DNA from: Dromiciops gliroides
Lineage: Eukaryota; Chordata; Mammalia; Microbiotheria; Microbiotheriidae
Assembly (NCBI RefSeq): GCF_019393635.1
Contig: NC_057867.1
Span: 54,839,143 to 54,903,142, forward strand
Direction of reading: 5' to 3'
DNA: 64,000 nt
This document shows positions 54,722 through 64,000 of the stretch, one piece after another. Each line of letters opens with the position of its first letter. Position 1 is the first letter of the stretch. The notes beneath the pieces were generated by a model, which saw nothing but the letters and a program-made list of their open reading frames with translations, was not told the DNA's origin and ran no database searches. The position numbers and the translations under genes were made by a program.

Positions 54722-55066
54722 CCAAAGTGATTTTCTTAAAGCATAAATCTGACCATGTCACTCCCCTGCTTAATAAACTAGTGTCTTCAGGATCACATAG
54801 AAACTCCTGTTCTACATTTCAAGCTCTTCTCAAGCTGGCCCTGATGCCCCTTTTCAGCCTTATTATAAAGGATCATCTCCTTCATGTATCCTATAGGCCA
54901 GCCACTCTGATCTTTTTTCTGTTCTTCATATATGTTCTCTGGCTCCTGTCTCCAGGTTTTTGCTGTAGCTGGTCCCATGCCTAGAATTCTCTTCCTCCTT
55001 GCTGCTGCCTCTTGGCATCCCTGGTTTCCTTCAAAATCTAACTCAAATATCACCTTCTATGGGAAG

Positions 55067-55164
55067 CTGAGAAAGGGTTAAATACAGGCCTGGGAATGAG
55101 CCCAGCCTGCAGTTCTCCCTCATGACACATCATGCCCCTAATAGCTATCATAGCCATTGCACAA
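55067..55164 (-). repeat. right arm of a 98-bp inverted repeat
   Basis: Reverse-complement partner of 53881-53978. It interrupts L2 sequence exactly at its left edge (55066/55067). It is followed directly by an AGATCT-rich low-complexity run. Confidence 0.9.
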
Positions 55165-55515
55165 TAGATAGATGCATCTATCTAGATCTAGATTAACCTA
55201 GATCTGTGTAGATCTAGATACAGACATAGATCTATCTACTTCTAGATCTTACTGTCTAGAACTAGATTCAGCTTCATCTAGATCTGGATGGGTCTATATC
55301 TAATGATCTAGATTGATTTATGGTTTTGTTTTGGTTTTTTGTGGGGCAGTGAAGGTTAAGTGACTTGCCCAGGGTCACACAGCTAGTAAGTGTTAAGTGT
55401 CTGAGGCCGGATTTGAACTTAGGTCCTCCTGAATCCAGGGCTGGTGCTTTATCCACTGTGCTACCTAGCTGCATCAATATAGATTGATTTAGATATGGAT
55501 CTATCAATCTCTCCT
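55165..55515. repeat. degenerate (CTAGAT/AGATCT)n repeat, split by a SINE
   Basis: Many overlapping tagatctaga, atctagat and gatgcatctatct units between 55165 and 55320 and again at 55480-55515. Derived probably from a GATA-type microsatellite with inverted units. Confidence 0.75.
55321..55479 (-). mobile_element. marsupial tRNA-type CORE-SINE
   Basis: tggttttttgtggggcagtg, aaggttaagtgacttgccca, body ending tgctacctagctgcat. The 12-bp duplication tagattgattta lies at 55309-55320 and 55480-55491. Confidence 0.94.
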
Positions 55516-55839
55516 TCTCTTCTGTATATAGATATTTTGCCTCTCCCTCTTAGAGTATAAAAGCTCTCTGAGCATAGAAAGCATTTACTGTTGTCTTTAT
55601 GTCCCCAGATCCCAGAAAAGCCCTGGCATATTGTAGGCACTTAGTAAATACATGTTGACTGATTCATTCTTTAGGGCCAAAATTGGTCATTACAAATAAG
55701 GGTGGAGTTCATCTTAACTAATCACCTTATCCCACCTAAAGTAAGTGAAAAAATAATACTTAATATCCTGTACTAATACTTCAACCAGATGAGAAAACAT
55801 CTGAATTCTTCACCAGATATAAAACCTCCATTGAAACAA

Positions 55840-56065
55840 TTAATCAATCAGTGCCTTTCTTCTGTTAATGATTTTCTACTTATCCTATATATAACTTGCT
55901 TTGTATATATTTGTTTGCATGCTGTCTCCCCCATTAGATTGTAAGTTTCTTGAGGGCAGTGACTTGTCTTTTGCTGCTTTTTGTATCCCTCACTGCATGG
56001 TACATGGCACATAGTAGGTGCTTAATAAATGTTGATTGATTGATTGATTGGTTGATTGAATCATT
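55840..56065 (+). repeat. L2 LINE 3' end
   Basis: ctgtctcccccattagattg, taagtttcttgagggcagtg, acatggcacatagtaggtgc and ttaataaatgttgattgatt, with an expanded (GATT)n end. Confidence 0.85.
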
Positions 56066-56185
56066 CATAGGCTTAAGACTAAGTGCAAATGTCTGATCAA
56101 TTTAAACCAGGTCTCAATCTCTACCACCTTCCTTCTTGTCTGGAGGAGGACCAGGTGAATTTCAGAGGATGGAAGATTTGTACTT

Positions 56186-56335
56186 ATTTATTTTTTTTTG
56201 GTGGGGCAATGGGGGTTAAGTGACTTGCCCAGGGTCACATAGCTAGTAAGTGTCAAGTGTCCAAGGCCAGATTTGAACTCAGGTCCTCCTGAATCCAGGG
56301 CCGGTGCTTTATCCACTGTGCTATCTAGCTGCCCC
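56186..56335 (-). mobile_element. marsupial tRNA-type CORE-SINE
   Basis: T-rich tail, ggtggggcaatgggggttaa, body ending ctatctagctgcccc. The 12-bp duplication agatttgtactt lies at 56174-56185 and 56336-56347. Confidence 0.94.
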
Positions 56336-56339
56336 AGAT

Positions 56340-56925
56340 TTGTACTTCTTAATCACTTTCCTAGCAGTGTCCTCAAGAATAGTAGCAGCTAGTGGCATTG
56401 TCTGTGCCAAGAACCAATGATAGACTAGATATTATGAGGAAAGGCAGATTCAAAGTTATATGTACAAGGAGCCTAGCAGAAAAGTTCCCATATACCTCAG
56501 GAACATCTTGAGAACCCCCCCCCCAAAGGAATTCCAAGAGCTTTCAATTACCTCCTTTGCCATGGGTCATCTCTAAGCTTGAACTCATTTTCCCCTGGAC
56601 TCTTTATATACTTTTGGGAGAGTATGGCACAAATATTTTGGGGGGTGGGATGTTGGGGGGATATTTTCTTCTAACTGTTTTTATTTTATTTCCTTAGCAA
56701 ACACTCCTTTCTAAAAGCTAATTAAATCTGGTGGGGAAGGCTGTGAGTGATAACCTTTAGAAAATATTCTTAATCCTGTTAGTTGAGCTCTGGGGACCTA
56801 GACCACCACTGTGAGTGGAGGTTGGGAGAATAAGTCCAGAACATAACCTATACAGTTCCACAGCATTCCCTGCCTCTCTGCTGTGAAAACCAAGGAAGCT
56901 TTAATTATCTGTTCTCTATGACCTC
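56340..56925. other. intergenic, no gene seen
   Basis: Unique with short poly-C and poly-G runs (56516-56524, 56638-56662). Confidence 0.35.
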
Positions 56926-56929
56926 TATT

Positions 56930-57600
56930 GGTTGATTTTACAATTACTCAGTTTATCTTCCCTTTATTGATCTTTTTCTTTACATTGTGTTGATTGTCAT
57001 TGTGTTGTTGTTCCTTTGTTTTTACTTACTTTCCTCTGTATCAGTTCATATGAATCTCCCTGTATTTCTCTGAATTCCTCATATTCTTATTGCATGATAA
57101 TATCATATTAAATTAATGTGCCACAGTTTTAACAGCTATTTATCAACTAATGGGCCTCTACTTTGTTTCTAGTTTTTGCTGTTCACAAAGAATTCTGCTA
57201 TGAATATTTTGGTATATATGGGATCTCTGTTTCTGTCTTTGACTTCTTTGGGTGTATATACTCAGTTGTGGATTTCTGGATCAAAGGGAATGGGTGATTT
57301 AATCACTTTATTTTCACAATTCACAATTGATTAGCAGAACACTTGGACCATTTTGACAGCTCTACCACCATTGTATTAGTGTGCCTGTCTTACCACAGTC
57401 CCTCCAACATTGATTATATTTTTTGTCATCTTTGCCAATTTGTAGGGTGGAAGGTGAAACCTTAGAGTTGTTTTAATTTGTATTTCTCTTACTATTATCG
57501 ATTTGGAGCATGTTTTCAAATGGTAATTTATAGTTTGCAATTCTTTTGAAAACTGTTGGTTCATATCCTTTGATCATTTATCTATTAGGGAATAGCTCAA
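56930..57600 (-). mobile_element. L1 LINE ORF2/3' fragment, antisense, broken
   Basis: Reverse L1: ctctgtatcagttcatatga, caactaatgggcctctactt, gattagcagaacacttggac, aaaccttagagttgttttaa. The minus-strand translation near 57376-57564 reads NQQFSKELQTINYHLKTCSK then IVREIQIKTTLRFHL, an ORF2p C-terminal signature. Confidence 0.85.
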
Positions 57601-58079
57601 AACGTTTTCCCAGAAACAGAGGATTCAGCCACATTAAGCAACAGCTCAGTGGATTAGAGTGTGTCCTCCCTCATTCTCCCCCCTCACTTTGGCATACTAT
57701 GTTTGTAGCCTCATTGACTGATGGCTAGAATTGATTGACAGATGTGGCAAACCCCATCAGCAAAGATGCCCTTTGTAAAGGGAATGATTAACCTCCAGTA
57801 TCCCTGCCTGTTCCCCTGGGTTCCACAACTTCCTCTGAGTCCAGGGAGACTGGACCAATGAATCACCCTTTTCAGAATGAAACAAAAACCTTTATACCAT
57901 CTCCCTCAGGAAATGTTTTTGGTGATGCTCTGAGGCTGGGCAGAAGGTAAAAATGTTTTTGACCCCAAGCTTTGAGTTACTGTAGAAAAATAGCCTTTGT
58001 CTGTGCCAGTGCTTGTCTGGCTACATGGAAGTAAGGGTTCTTTCAATGATATAAAATCCATACCTCTCTTTTTATACCT
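57601..58079. other. intergenic, no gene seen
   Basis: Unique. Nothing named. Confidence 0.3.
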
Positions 58080-58345
58080 TTTCTTTCTGTCTTGTACCTT
58101 ATTTTTTTGTACTTGTGTCTCACTACCTCTCTCCCCTTCTCTCTTTGACTGAAAGTTCCATGAGGGCAAGAATGATGCCTTACTCTTTTTGATATCTCTG
58201 GTTCTGCTACTCACAACCCTTCTCTGGGCTTCAGTTTCCTTTAATTACATGAGAGGTTTGGATTAGACAACTTCTAATATTGGTTTCAGCTTTAGATCCA
58301 ATTAAATGACAGTGCTTAGCACAGTATCTTGCTCAATAATGGTTG
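58080..58345 (+). repeat. L2 LINE 3' end with an internal MIR-like piece
   Basis: gactgaaagttccatgaggg, caagaatgatgccttactct, then ctgggcttcagtttccttta and gcttagcacagtatcttgc. Diverged. Confidence 0.5.
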
Positions 58346-58349
58346 TTTA

Positions 58350-58350
<1 letters not shown>

Positions 58351-58391
<41 letters not shown>
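58351..58391 (+). repeat. (GT)20 microsatellite
   Basis: About 20 GT units following atttgtgt. Confidence 0.95.
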
Positions 58392-58392
<1 letters not shown>

Positions 58393-58504
58393 ATGCACGC
58401 TGGCGTCTGTGTACACGCACACATTTGGTCTGGACCTGTGATTTAATTTGTGTGTGGGAACTCCTGGTGTGAAAATGTCCTCCAAACTGATCAGATCTTC
58501 TGTT

Positions 58505-58640
58505 ACTTATAGTTACTTGAACCCCTAAGAAGTTAAATGACTTGCTTATGATCATACAGCTCACAAGTATCAAAGAGAAAGGACATGAATTCCAAGCTTG
58601 GCTTATCTTTCTGACTCCAAAGCCTCCCTTTTTCCATTAC
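58505..58640 (-). repeat. MIR-like SINE fragment
   Basis: Reverse: gaagttaaatgacttgctta, tgatcatacagctcacaagt, gacatgaattccaagcttgg. Confidence 0.5.
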
Positions 58641-58977
58641 ATAGTACTTCCTCTCCTGACTTCTTCTCATGTTTACTGAATTGATTTCGAGAGGGCCTCT
58701 ATGACCATTGCTATCAGATTTCGATACTGTGAGGCTGGAAGCAGGGAGGGGAGATGGGTACAACTATTTCCCATTTGGAAATATTCCCTCTCTCCAATTT
58801 TTACTACTAAGAGAGTAGCTGGGGAAAGAAGTCATTGATTACAGTTCTGTGGGAGTATTCATGGAATCCAGGAAGTTGGCAGATTGCTTGTATATGGTAG
58901 AGTGGATGATTGAGAACTGCTTATATGTTGATTAAGACTTGGGTGTGAGTCTGGGCACTCCCAGTAGTGGCAGGAGC

Positions 58978-59270
58978 AGAGCATTTATTACTGGGTCTAC
59001 TTTGTACCAGACGCTGTGCTGGGCCCTGGGGGTACAAAGACAAGACCAAAGCAGTTCCTGCTTTCAAGGAGCTTACATTCTATTGAAGAAAAACAACATG
59101 TACCCAAATTAGTCGATATAAAATATATAAAAGGTAAGTCCAAAGTACAGAGGGCAGAATATTAGCAATTTCTGGGGATCCACATAGGTTTCCTATCAGA
59201 ATTGGTTACTGAGATGAACTTTGAAGGAAGCTAGGGGAAGGTGAGGAGAGACAGCTTTCCAGGGATGTGG
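58978..59270 (-). repeat. L2 LINE 3' fragment
   Basis: Reverse L2: ctactttgtaccagacgctg, tgctgggccctgggggtaca, gttcctgctttcaaggagct, tacattctattgaagaaaaa. Confidence 0.75.
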
Positions 59271-59599
59271 CCCAGGCAGAAGAACAAAGACCATATACAG
59301 GGAACAGCAAGTAAGCCAGTATATACAGAAAATAGAATGTGTAAAGGAGAGAAATGTGTAGCCCAGCCTTTTCTTTGGATTTTTCCTGATAGATTTCCAA
59401 ATATATCCTCCCCCCCCCCATCCCCACTTAGTGAACCATGCCATCTTTAAAAAAGATTTCAAAAGAAAGAGGGGGAAAACTTCAGCGAAGTGAACAGATC
59501 TATTGTGTGTATGATAGGATATGCAGTCTTCCACACCTGTATTCCCTCACCTCTGCAATGAAGGGAGGGAAGTGCATTTCTCCAGGGCCAAGTGGTCAT

Positions 59600-59850
59600 T
59601 ATGGCATTGTTTCATTTAGGAGGGTTATTCTTCTATTTACATCCTTGCAGTTATTATATATATTTGTTTCTCGGTTTTGCTTACTTCATTTTGCATTAGT
59701 TTATATGAGATTTGTGTTTCTCTTCTTGTCATTTCTTAAAGCTCAGTTATATTGCATTGCATTAATTTCATATTTAATTCCTTTACCATAAATTGTTCAG
59801 CTCAATTGATAGCTCCATTCATTTTCAAATTGATAGTCTTTATGATTGAT
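59600..59850 (-). mobile_element. L1 LINE antisense fragment, old
   Basis: gttttgcttacttcattttg, cattagtttatatgagattt, cataaattgttcagctcaat and tgatagctccattcattttc follow the marsupial L1 antisense order. Confidence 0.6.
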
Positions 59851-59984
59851 TAATTAGGAGGAGTTCCATTTCACTGTGACAGGGCTATTAACACTTGAGG
59901 TGAAATTCCATTCAATATCTGGATTCCCAAGTGGGGTGTGGGATATTGTGGCCTCAATTCTGGATATATAGCAGGGAAAGTTAT

Positions 59985-60112
59985 GTGCATATATATATAT
60001 GTATATGTATATGTATAAATATGTGTGTATGTATATATATATATCTTAACAAAAATATTTATCTATAGATAGATAAATAGATAACTTAATTATATCTATT
60101 TATCTGTATCTT
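59985..60112. repeat. (TATG)n/(TA)n low-complexity run
   Basis: AT-rich tetranucleotide-like repeats into which or next to which the following SINE inserted. Confidence 0.8.
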
Positions 60113-60252
60113 TTTTCGTGGGGCAATGAGTGTTAAATGACTTGCCTAGGGTCACACAGCTAGTAAGTATCAAGTGTCTAAGGCTGGATTTGAACTCAGG
60201 TCTTCCTGAATCCAGGGCCAGTGCCTTATCCACTGTGCCACCTAGCTGCCCC
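60113..60252 (-). mobile_element. marsupial tRNA-type CORE-SINE
   Basis: ttcgtggggcaatgagtgtt, aaatgacttgcctagggtca, body ending cacctagctgcccc. The flanking duplication is obscured by the AT repeat. Confidence 0.92.
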
Positions 60253-60269
60253 CTATATGTATGTATCTT

Positions 60270-60830
60270 AATTTGAAAAAAAACCCAGAAAGGAGGTTAG
60301 GATATGATTAAAAGAACTAGGGGTCCTTAGCATGGAGAGGTTCAGAATGAGGCATGTGCTGGCAGACATGGTCAATGTGTTAGTTTCCTTTTCTTAATTG
60401 TACTTCTTTGTTACAAGGTGTAGGGTTCTTTGCTTTTTTTGGAGGGAGCTGTGGTTTGAGGAAATTATAGCAATGTTAAAATAAGCATCCACAGAACTTT
60501 ATTAAGAAAAAAGAAAACAGGGGGTTGCAATGGAAAGACAATGGAGCACTGAAACTGGAATCTGGGAGCCAGCTGAAAATGGCTGGGTCCTCAGCATTGG
60601 CACTGCAGGGCATGCCATCATGGCCTGTGCTTTATGTGGAGTTCCTAAGTGGACCTGAGTTTCTGAGTTTCAGTCTTCAAAATAGGACAGGGGAACCCAT
60701 GAGTGGGTCAAAGAGGGTAGAGATTCTGCCACTGATATTCAGCTAAAGATCCATACTGGCTCAATGTAGGCCAGTATTAATGATACCTGGCCAGTTGCTG
60801 TAGGCAGCACAAACATCTCTGAGCATGTGC
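60270..60830. other. intergenic, no gene seen
   Basis: Unique. Frame at 60525-60746 has no features. Confidence 0.3.
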
Positions 60831-60834
60831 TACC

Positions 60835-61030
60835 TCCTACAGGAAGCCTTTAAGGATTATCTTAGTTGTGAGTGCCCTCTTCCTCCTCAAGGTATCATGG
60901 ATTTGTGTTTCTCTTTATATGTTGTATGCTCCTTGAAGGGAGGGGGTGTTTCCTTTTTGTCTTCGCATCCTTAGCATCTACTTTCACACAATGCCTGGCA
61001 CATAGTAGGTGAATAATGCTTTTTAGATTC
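60835..61030 (+). repeat. L2 LINE 3' end
   Basis: ctacctcctacaggaagcct, gttgtatgctccttgaaggg, acaatgcctggcacatagta and ggtgaataatgctttttag. Confidence 0.75.
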
Positions 61031-61059
61031 AACTAGATTGATAGATGCCCTTCCCCCCA

Positions 61060-61200
61060 AAACTCAGCTCATAACAGCAAACCCTTTTTGCCTCAGTTTC
61101 CTCATCTGTAAAATGAGCTGGAGAAGGAAATGTAAGCCACTCCAGCATCTATCTTTGCCAAGAAAACCCTCAATGGGGTTGTTGTGTTTAAATCCCTTGA
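61060..61200 (+). repeat. MAR1-like SINE 3' fragment
   Basis: tttgcctcagtttcctcatc, aaaatgagctggagaaggaa, ttgccaagaaaaccctcaat and ggggttgttgtg. Confidence 0.7.
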
Positions 61201-61429
61201 CACCCTTTGAAGACATTCAGATTTGGAAGGGATATTTGTCCATTCTCCTCCTATGAGAATGTTCATACTACATTGTTATAGTTTATTCAGTTTGCCCCAG
61301 TACATTTACCCTTCTAAGTTTTTCCTGACTCTCATGATGCATTTCACAGTTCCTTCTCAGATCTAGGAATTTTATTAGAAATGCTTGAAAGTCTTCTATT
61401 AAAGATCCATTCCCCACTCCCTCCTGCCT

Positions 61430-62500
61430 CCTACCCCCAAAGGGGTAGCCTTGGAAGGTAAGTTTTTCTTGGTTATAAGCTTAGTGCTTTTGCCTTTTGG
61501 CGTATCTTTTCTCGAGATCTCCTCTCATTCATTACTAAAAGCTACCAGGCTTAGTAAAGGCTGCCAGGCCCTGTGGTATTCTGACCATAGTTCCTTGATC
61601 CTTGAACTTTTTCTTTTTGCATGTTGGTAGGGAAGCTCTGAATTTGGGCTATGCTTATTCCTGGAATTTTTCCTTTTGGGGATTTCTTTCAGGAGGTGAT
61701 GGATTGGTGGCTTTATTCCATTTTCACTTTGCCCTTTGGTTCAAATGGATCTGGCCAATTTTCATTTGTGATTTATTAAAATATAGTGGCCAGGCTTCAT
61801 TTTTTAATAATTTTTTTGGGGGAATCTAGTGATTCTTAAATTATGTCTCCATGACTTGTTTTTCCATGTCAATTGTTTTTTATATTAGATATCTTTCATT
61901 TTATTATTTTTCTTCAATCTTTTGATTGTTTTTAACGTTTCCTCCTGTCTCATAGAGTCATTGAGTTGTTTGATCTATTTTAATTTTGAAGGCAGATAGG
62001 TGATGCATTGGATAGAGTTCTGAGCCTGAAGTCAGAAAGTGTCTCTTCAAACAAGTATCTCTTCAAAATCTTAATGTCTTCAAAGGGTGTCTTAGGGAGT
62101 TCAAATCTGGCCTCAGAAACTTACTACCTGTGTGACCCTGGACAAGTCACTTCACCCTGTTTGCCTCAGTGTCCTCATCTATCAAATGAGCTGGAGAAGG
62201 AAATGGCAAACCACTTCAGGATCTTTGCCAAGAAAACCCCAAATGGGGTCACAGAGAGTAGGACTCAACTGAACAACAAAATTTTGAGGTAGTCCATTAT
62301 TATGGTTCTTGGTTTTTTTCCTGTTTTTGTCCTAAGCTATGCATTCTCCTAATTCTTTCTTCAAGCACTTTATTTTACTTAATCATTTCTTCTATGTAGA
62401 AAATTCATTTTTTCCTTTTTGAGTCTCTGCTTGAAGCTTTATGGAGTTACTTTCTCTTTCTTTTGGGAGATCTCTGGGTTTGCAATAATTTTTGATACTG
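61430..62500 (-). mobile_element. L1 LINE ORF1-region antisense fossil, split by a MAR1 SINE
   Basis: T-rich antisense text in the order known for marsupial L1 ORF1: gatttctttcaggaggtgat, ccattttcactttgcccttt, aattatgtctccatgacttg, tgtctcatagagtcattgag, then past the SINE, tctcctaattctttcttcaa and tgagtctctgcttgaagctt. Strongly decayed; assigned from memory of the family. Confidence 0.5.
61990..62279 (+). mobile_element. MAR1-like SINE with RTE-type tail
   Basis: ggcagataggtgatgcattg, an internal duplication/insertion near 62035-62100, gggagttcaaatctggcctc, ctggacaagtcacttcaccc, gagctggagaaggaaatggc, ccaagaaaaccccaaatggg and gagtaggactcaactgaac. The 8-bp duplication aattttga lies at 61982-61989 and 62280-62287. 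Confidence 0.88.
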
Positions 62501-62504
62501 ACCA

Positions 62505-62645
62505 TGGTCAGATCACTTCATTCCATTTGAGTCTCCCCATCTTTAAGGTATGCATAATAAGAGTAGCTACCTCTCAGGGCTGTTGTGAGGATCAAATGAG
62601 ATAATAATAACCTTAAAGTTCTATGGAAATGTCCCTTATTATTGG
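62505..62645 (+). repeat. MIR SINE 3' half
   Basis: tggtcagatcacttcattcc, gtctccccatctttaaggta, agggctgttgtgaggatcaa, atgagataataataacctta. Confidence 0.65.
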
Positions 62646-63189
62646 AGAGAGGTATGCCTCAGGCTTGAAACCAAGCATATTAATTTATGTGGACCTTTCT
62701 TTCATCTCATAAAAGAATTTTCATTTCTATTACTTGGATTTATTGGTTTTGAATTGTGCATATTTTGTGTTAAATTACAAATTAAGAATATTTCAGATAT
62801 TTGTTCCATAATTGAGTTCCCCAATATGGCCCTAGTGCTTTACTTAGTATTAGATGCATTCTTCAGAGGGTTCATATGAGGGACCACGTGATGTCCTCAA
62901 ATTAATGCCAGTTTATTGGAACCGATAGAATAATGGAGGTTTTCCTAATACTAAAGGCTTTTTCTGATTTCTTCAAAAGCCCATCAATTTACCCATTCAA
63001 GGTCAACCTTCAGCATAATGGTTCACTCTTTATTAGAATTTCATAAAACAAATGTGACCCTGAACTGTGAACTCCAAGTTTCATTTTTTCCCCTAGTCCT
63101 ATTGGCAGGGGATGGGTAAGTATTTAAAAAATAAAACATGGTATGCAACCAGTAGTCTGTAATAACTAACTCAAGACCTCAAAGCTGTG
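62646..63189. other. intergenic, no gene seen
   Basis: AT-rich unique sequence. Confidence 0.3.
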
Positions 63190-63394
63190 TAGTACTGTGG
63201 AAAAATCCCAGATTTGGGGGCCCAGCTAAATCTTGACTTTGCCACTGTCCATCTCTGTTCCCATAGCCAAGTTATGTGACTTCTCTGAACTATATAGCAT
63301 CTTCAAGTGTATGTGTGTGTTGGACGCCATGGTCTGAAGGCCCCATTTTGATCTAAATATGTCATCCTGTAATTTGTAAAATGGGGTCATCATG
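63190..63394 (+). repeat. MIR SINE fragment
   Basis: gtactgtggaaaaatcccag, ctttgccactgtccatctct and caagttatgtgacttctctg. Diverged. Confidence 0.45.
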
Positions 63395-63595
63395 GCAGGC
63401 AGAATATAGTGGGGAAGCCTTTTAGATTTAGAGTCAGAGGACCTGGGTTCAAAGCCTGATTCTGCCACTTATTACTTGTATGACATTAGACAAGTCACTT
63501 TAATCTCTTTGGTGCTCACTATTTTCCACTGTAAAATGAAGAGTTTGGACTCATTGACCTCTGAGATCCTTTCCAACTCTATCATTGGAATATTA
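63395..63595 (+). repeat. MIR3 SINE
   Basis: gtcagaggacctgggttcaa, ctgattctgccacttattac, gacaagtcactttaatctct, gtttggactcattgacctct and gatcctttccaactctatc. Near full length. Confidence 0.8.
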
Positions 63596-63609
63596 ATGGG
63601 AATAATTAA

Positions 63610-63839
63610 TTTGTCGTTCAGTTGTTTCAGTTGTATCCAACTCTTTATGACCCCATTTGGGGTTTTCTTGGCAAACATACTGCAGTCGTTTGCCATTTCC
63701 TTTTCCAGCTCATGTGACAGATGAGGAACCTGAGGCAAACAGGGCAAAGGGTCACACAGCTAGTATCTAAGACTGGATTTGAACTCAGATTTTATGACTC
63801 CAGGCCTGGCACTCTATCCACTGTGGCCTCTAGCTGCCC
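63610..63839 (-). mobile_element. MAR1-like SINE with RTE/BovB-type tail
   Basis: Reverse: gtcgttcagttgtttcagtt, gtatccaactctttatgacc, ccatttggggttttcttggc, gtttgccatttccttttcca, agggtcacacagctagtatc and a terminal ctctagctgccc. The duplication atgggaat(a/t)attaa lies at 63596-63609 and 63840-63853. Confidence 0.9.
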
Positions 63840-63849
63840 ATGGGAATTA

Positions 63850-64000
63850 TTAAATCCGATTCCTTTATTTTATAGAGGAGAGAACTGAGGCCTAGTGATA
63901 TTAAGTAACTCGACCCACAACACAATGGTAGTAAGTGACAAAGGCTAGGGTTTTAGCTTGGGTCCCCTGGCTCCAAATCTACAACACTTTCTACTGAGCA
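63850..64000 (-). repeat. MIR3-like SINE, runs off the window
   Basis: Reverse: gattcctttattttatagag, gagaactgaggcctagtgat, gtgacaaaggctagggtttt and caacactttctactgagca. Confidence 0.6.

Larger units (their letters stand above)
54490..55680 (+). repeat. L2 LINE 3' region, interrupted
   Basis: Plus: ctattgcaatagcttcacga, (SINE), cataaatctgaccatgtcac, tcccctgcttaataaactag, gttctctggctcctgtctcc, catgcctagaattctcttcc and caccttctatgggaagc. The match then stops at about 55066, where the inverted-repeat arm begins, and resumes near 55547 with agagtataaaagctctctga and ggcacttagtaaatacatgt. Confidence 0.75.

Noticed and set aside
53881-55164. 98-bp inverted repeat as a DNA transposon with terminal inverted repeats
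   Set aside because: No target duplication flanks the pair, the interior contains older L2 and a SINE rather than transposase-related sequence, and the right arm alone interrupts the L2.

Overview
This is eukaryotic, mammalian nuclear DNA, most probably from a marsupial. The only confident protein-coding gene is an intact single-exon SOX3 on the minus strand at the left edge (518-1552). The marsupial call rests on about 17 copies of a tRNA-derived CORE-type SINE typical of metatherian genomes, many with clean target-site duplications. It is supported by MAR1-like SINEs with an RTE/BovB-type tail, THER1/MIR SINEs, marsupial-type L1 3' ends, and many L2, MIR3 and L3/CR1 fossils. I cannot tell Australian from American marsupials by eye. 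SOX3 is X-linked in therian mammals, so the window is probably X-chromosomal (inference).

Layout. 1-517 is the SOX3 3' UTR. 518-1552 is the coding exon. 1553 to about 1978 is the 5' UTR. About 1979-2060 is the core promoter, with a CCAAT box and a weak TATA-like site. All of this lies in a CpG island. From about 2.3 kb to 64 kb, upstream of SOX3 in its direction of transcription, I find no gene, which fits the known SOX3 gene desert. This flank holds CpG-rich blocks (5.8-6.3 kb and an orphan CpG-island-like block at 9.3-10.15 kb). It also holds repeat-free, AT-rich, homeodomain/POU-motif-rich stretches that look like conserved regulatory DNA (6.8-7.3, 10.0-10.7, 32.7-36.95, 41.7-42.35 and 46.4-47.2 kb). 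The young SINEs avoid the first 8.5 kb and the 29.7-39.4 kb interval.

The rest is layered transposon debris: L1 inside L1 (19.6-20.9 kb), an endogenous-retrovirus solo LTR inside THER1 (18.1-18.6 kb), a second LTR inside L1 (51.2-52.0 kb), SINEs inside L2 and MIR, and several long microsatellites.

I did not find a new gene system. The items most worth a second look are: (i) SOX3 lacks the long first polyalanine tract that expands in human disease; (ii) a near-identical 98-bp inverted repeat, 1.1 kb apart, interrupts an L2; (iii) a 7SL RNA-derived retrosequence seems fused to an L1-like 3' tail; (iv) a 61-codon protein-like fragment on the minus strand (15,811-15,996) looks like a host processed pseudogene of unrecognised parentage; (v) the candidate SOX3 enhancers listed above.
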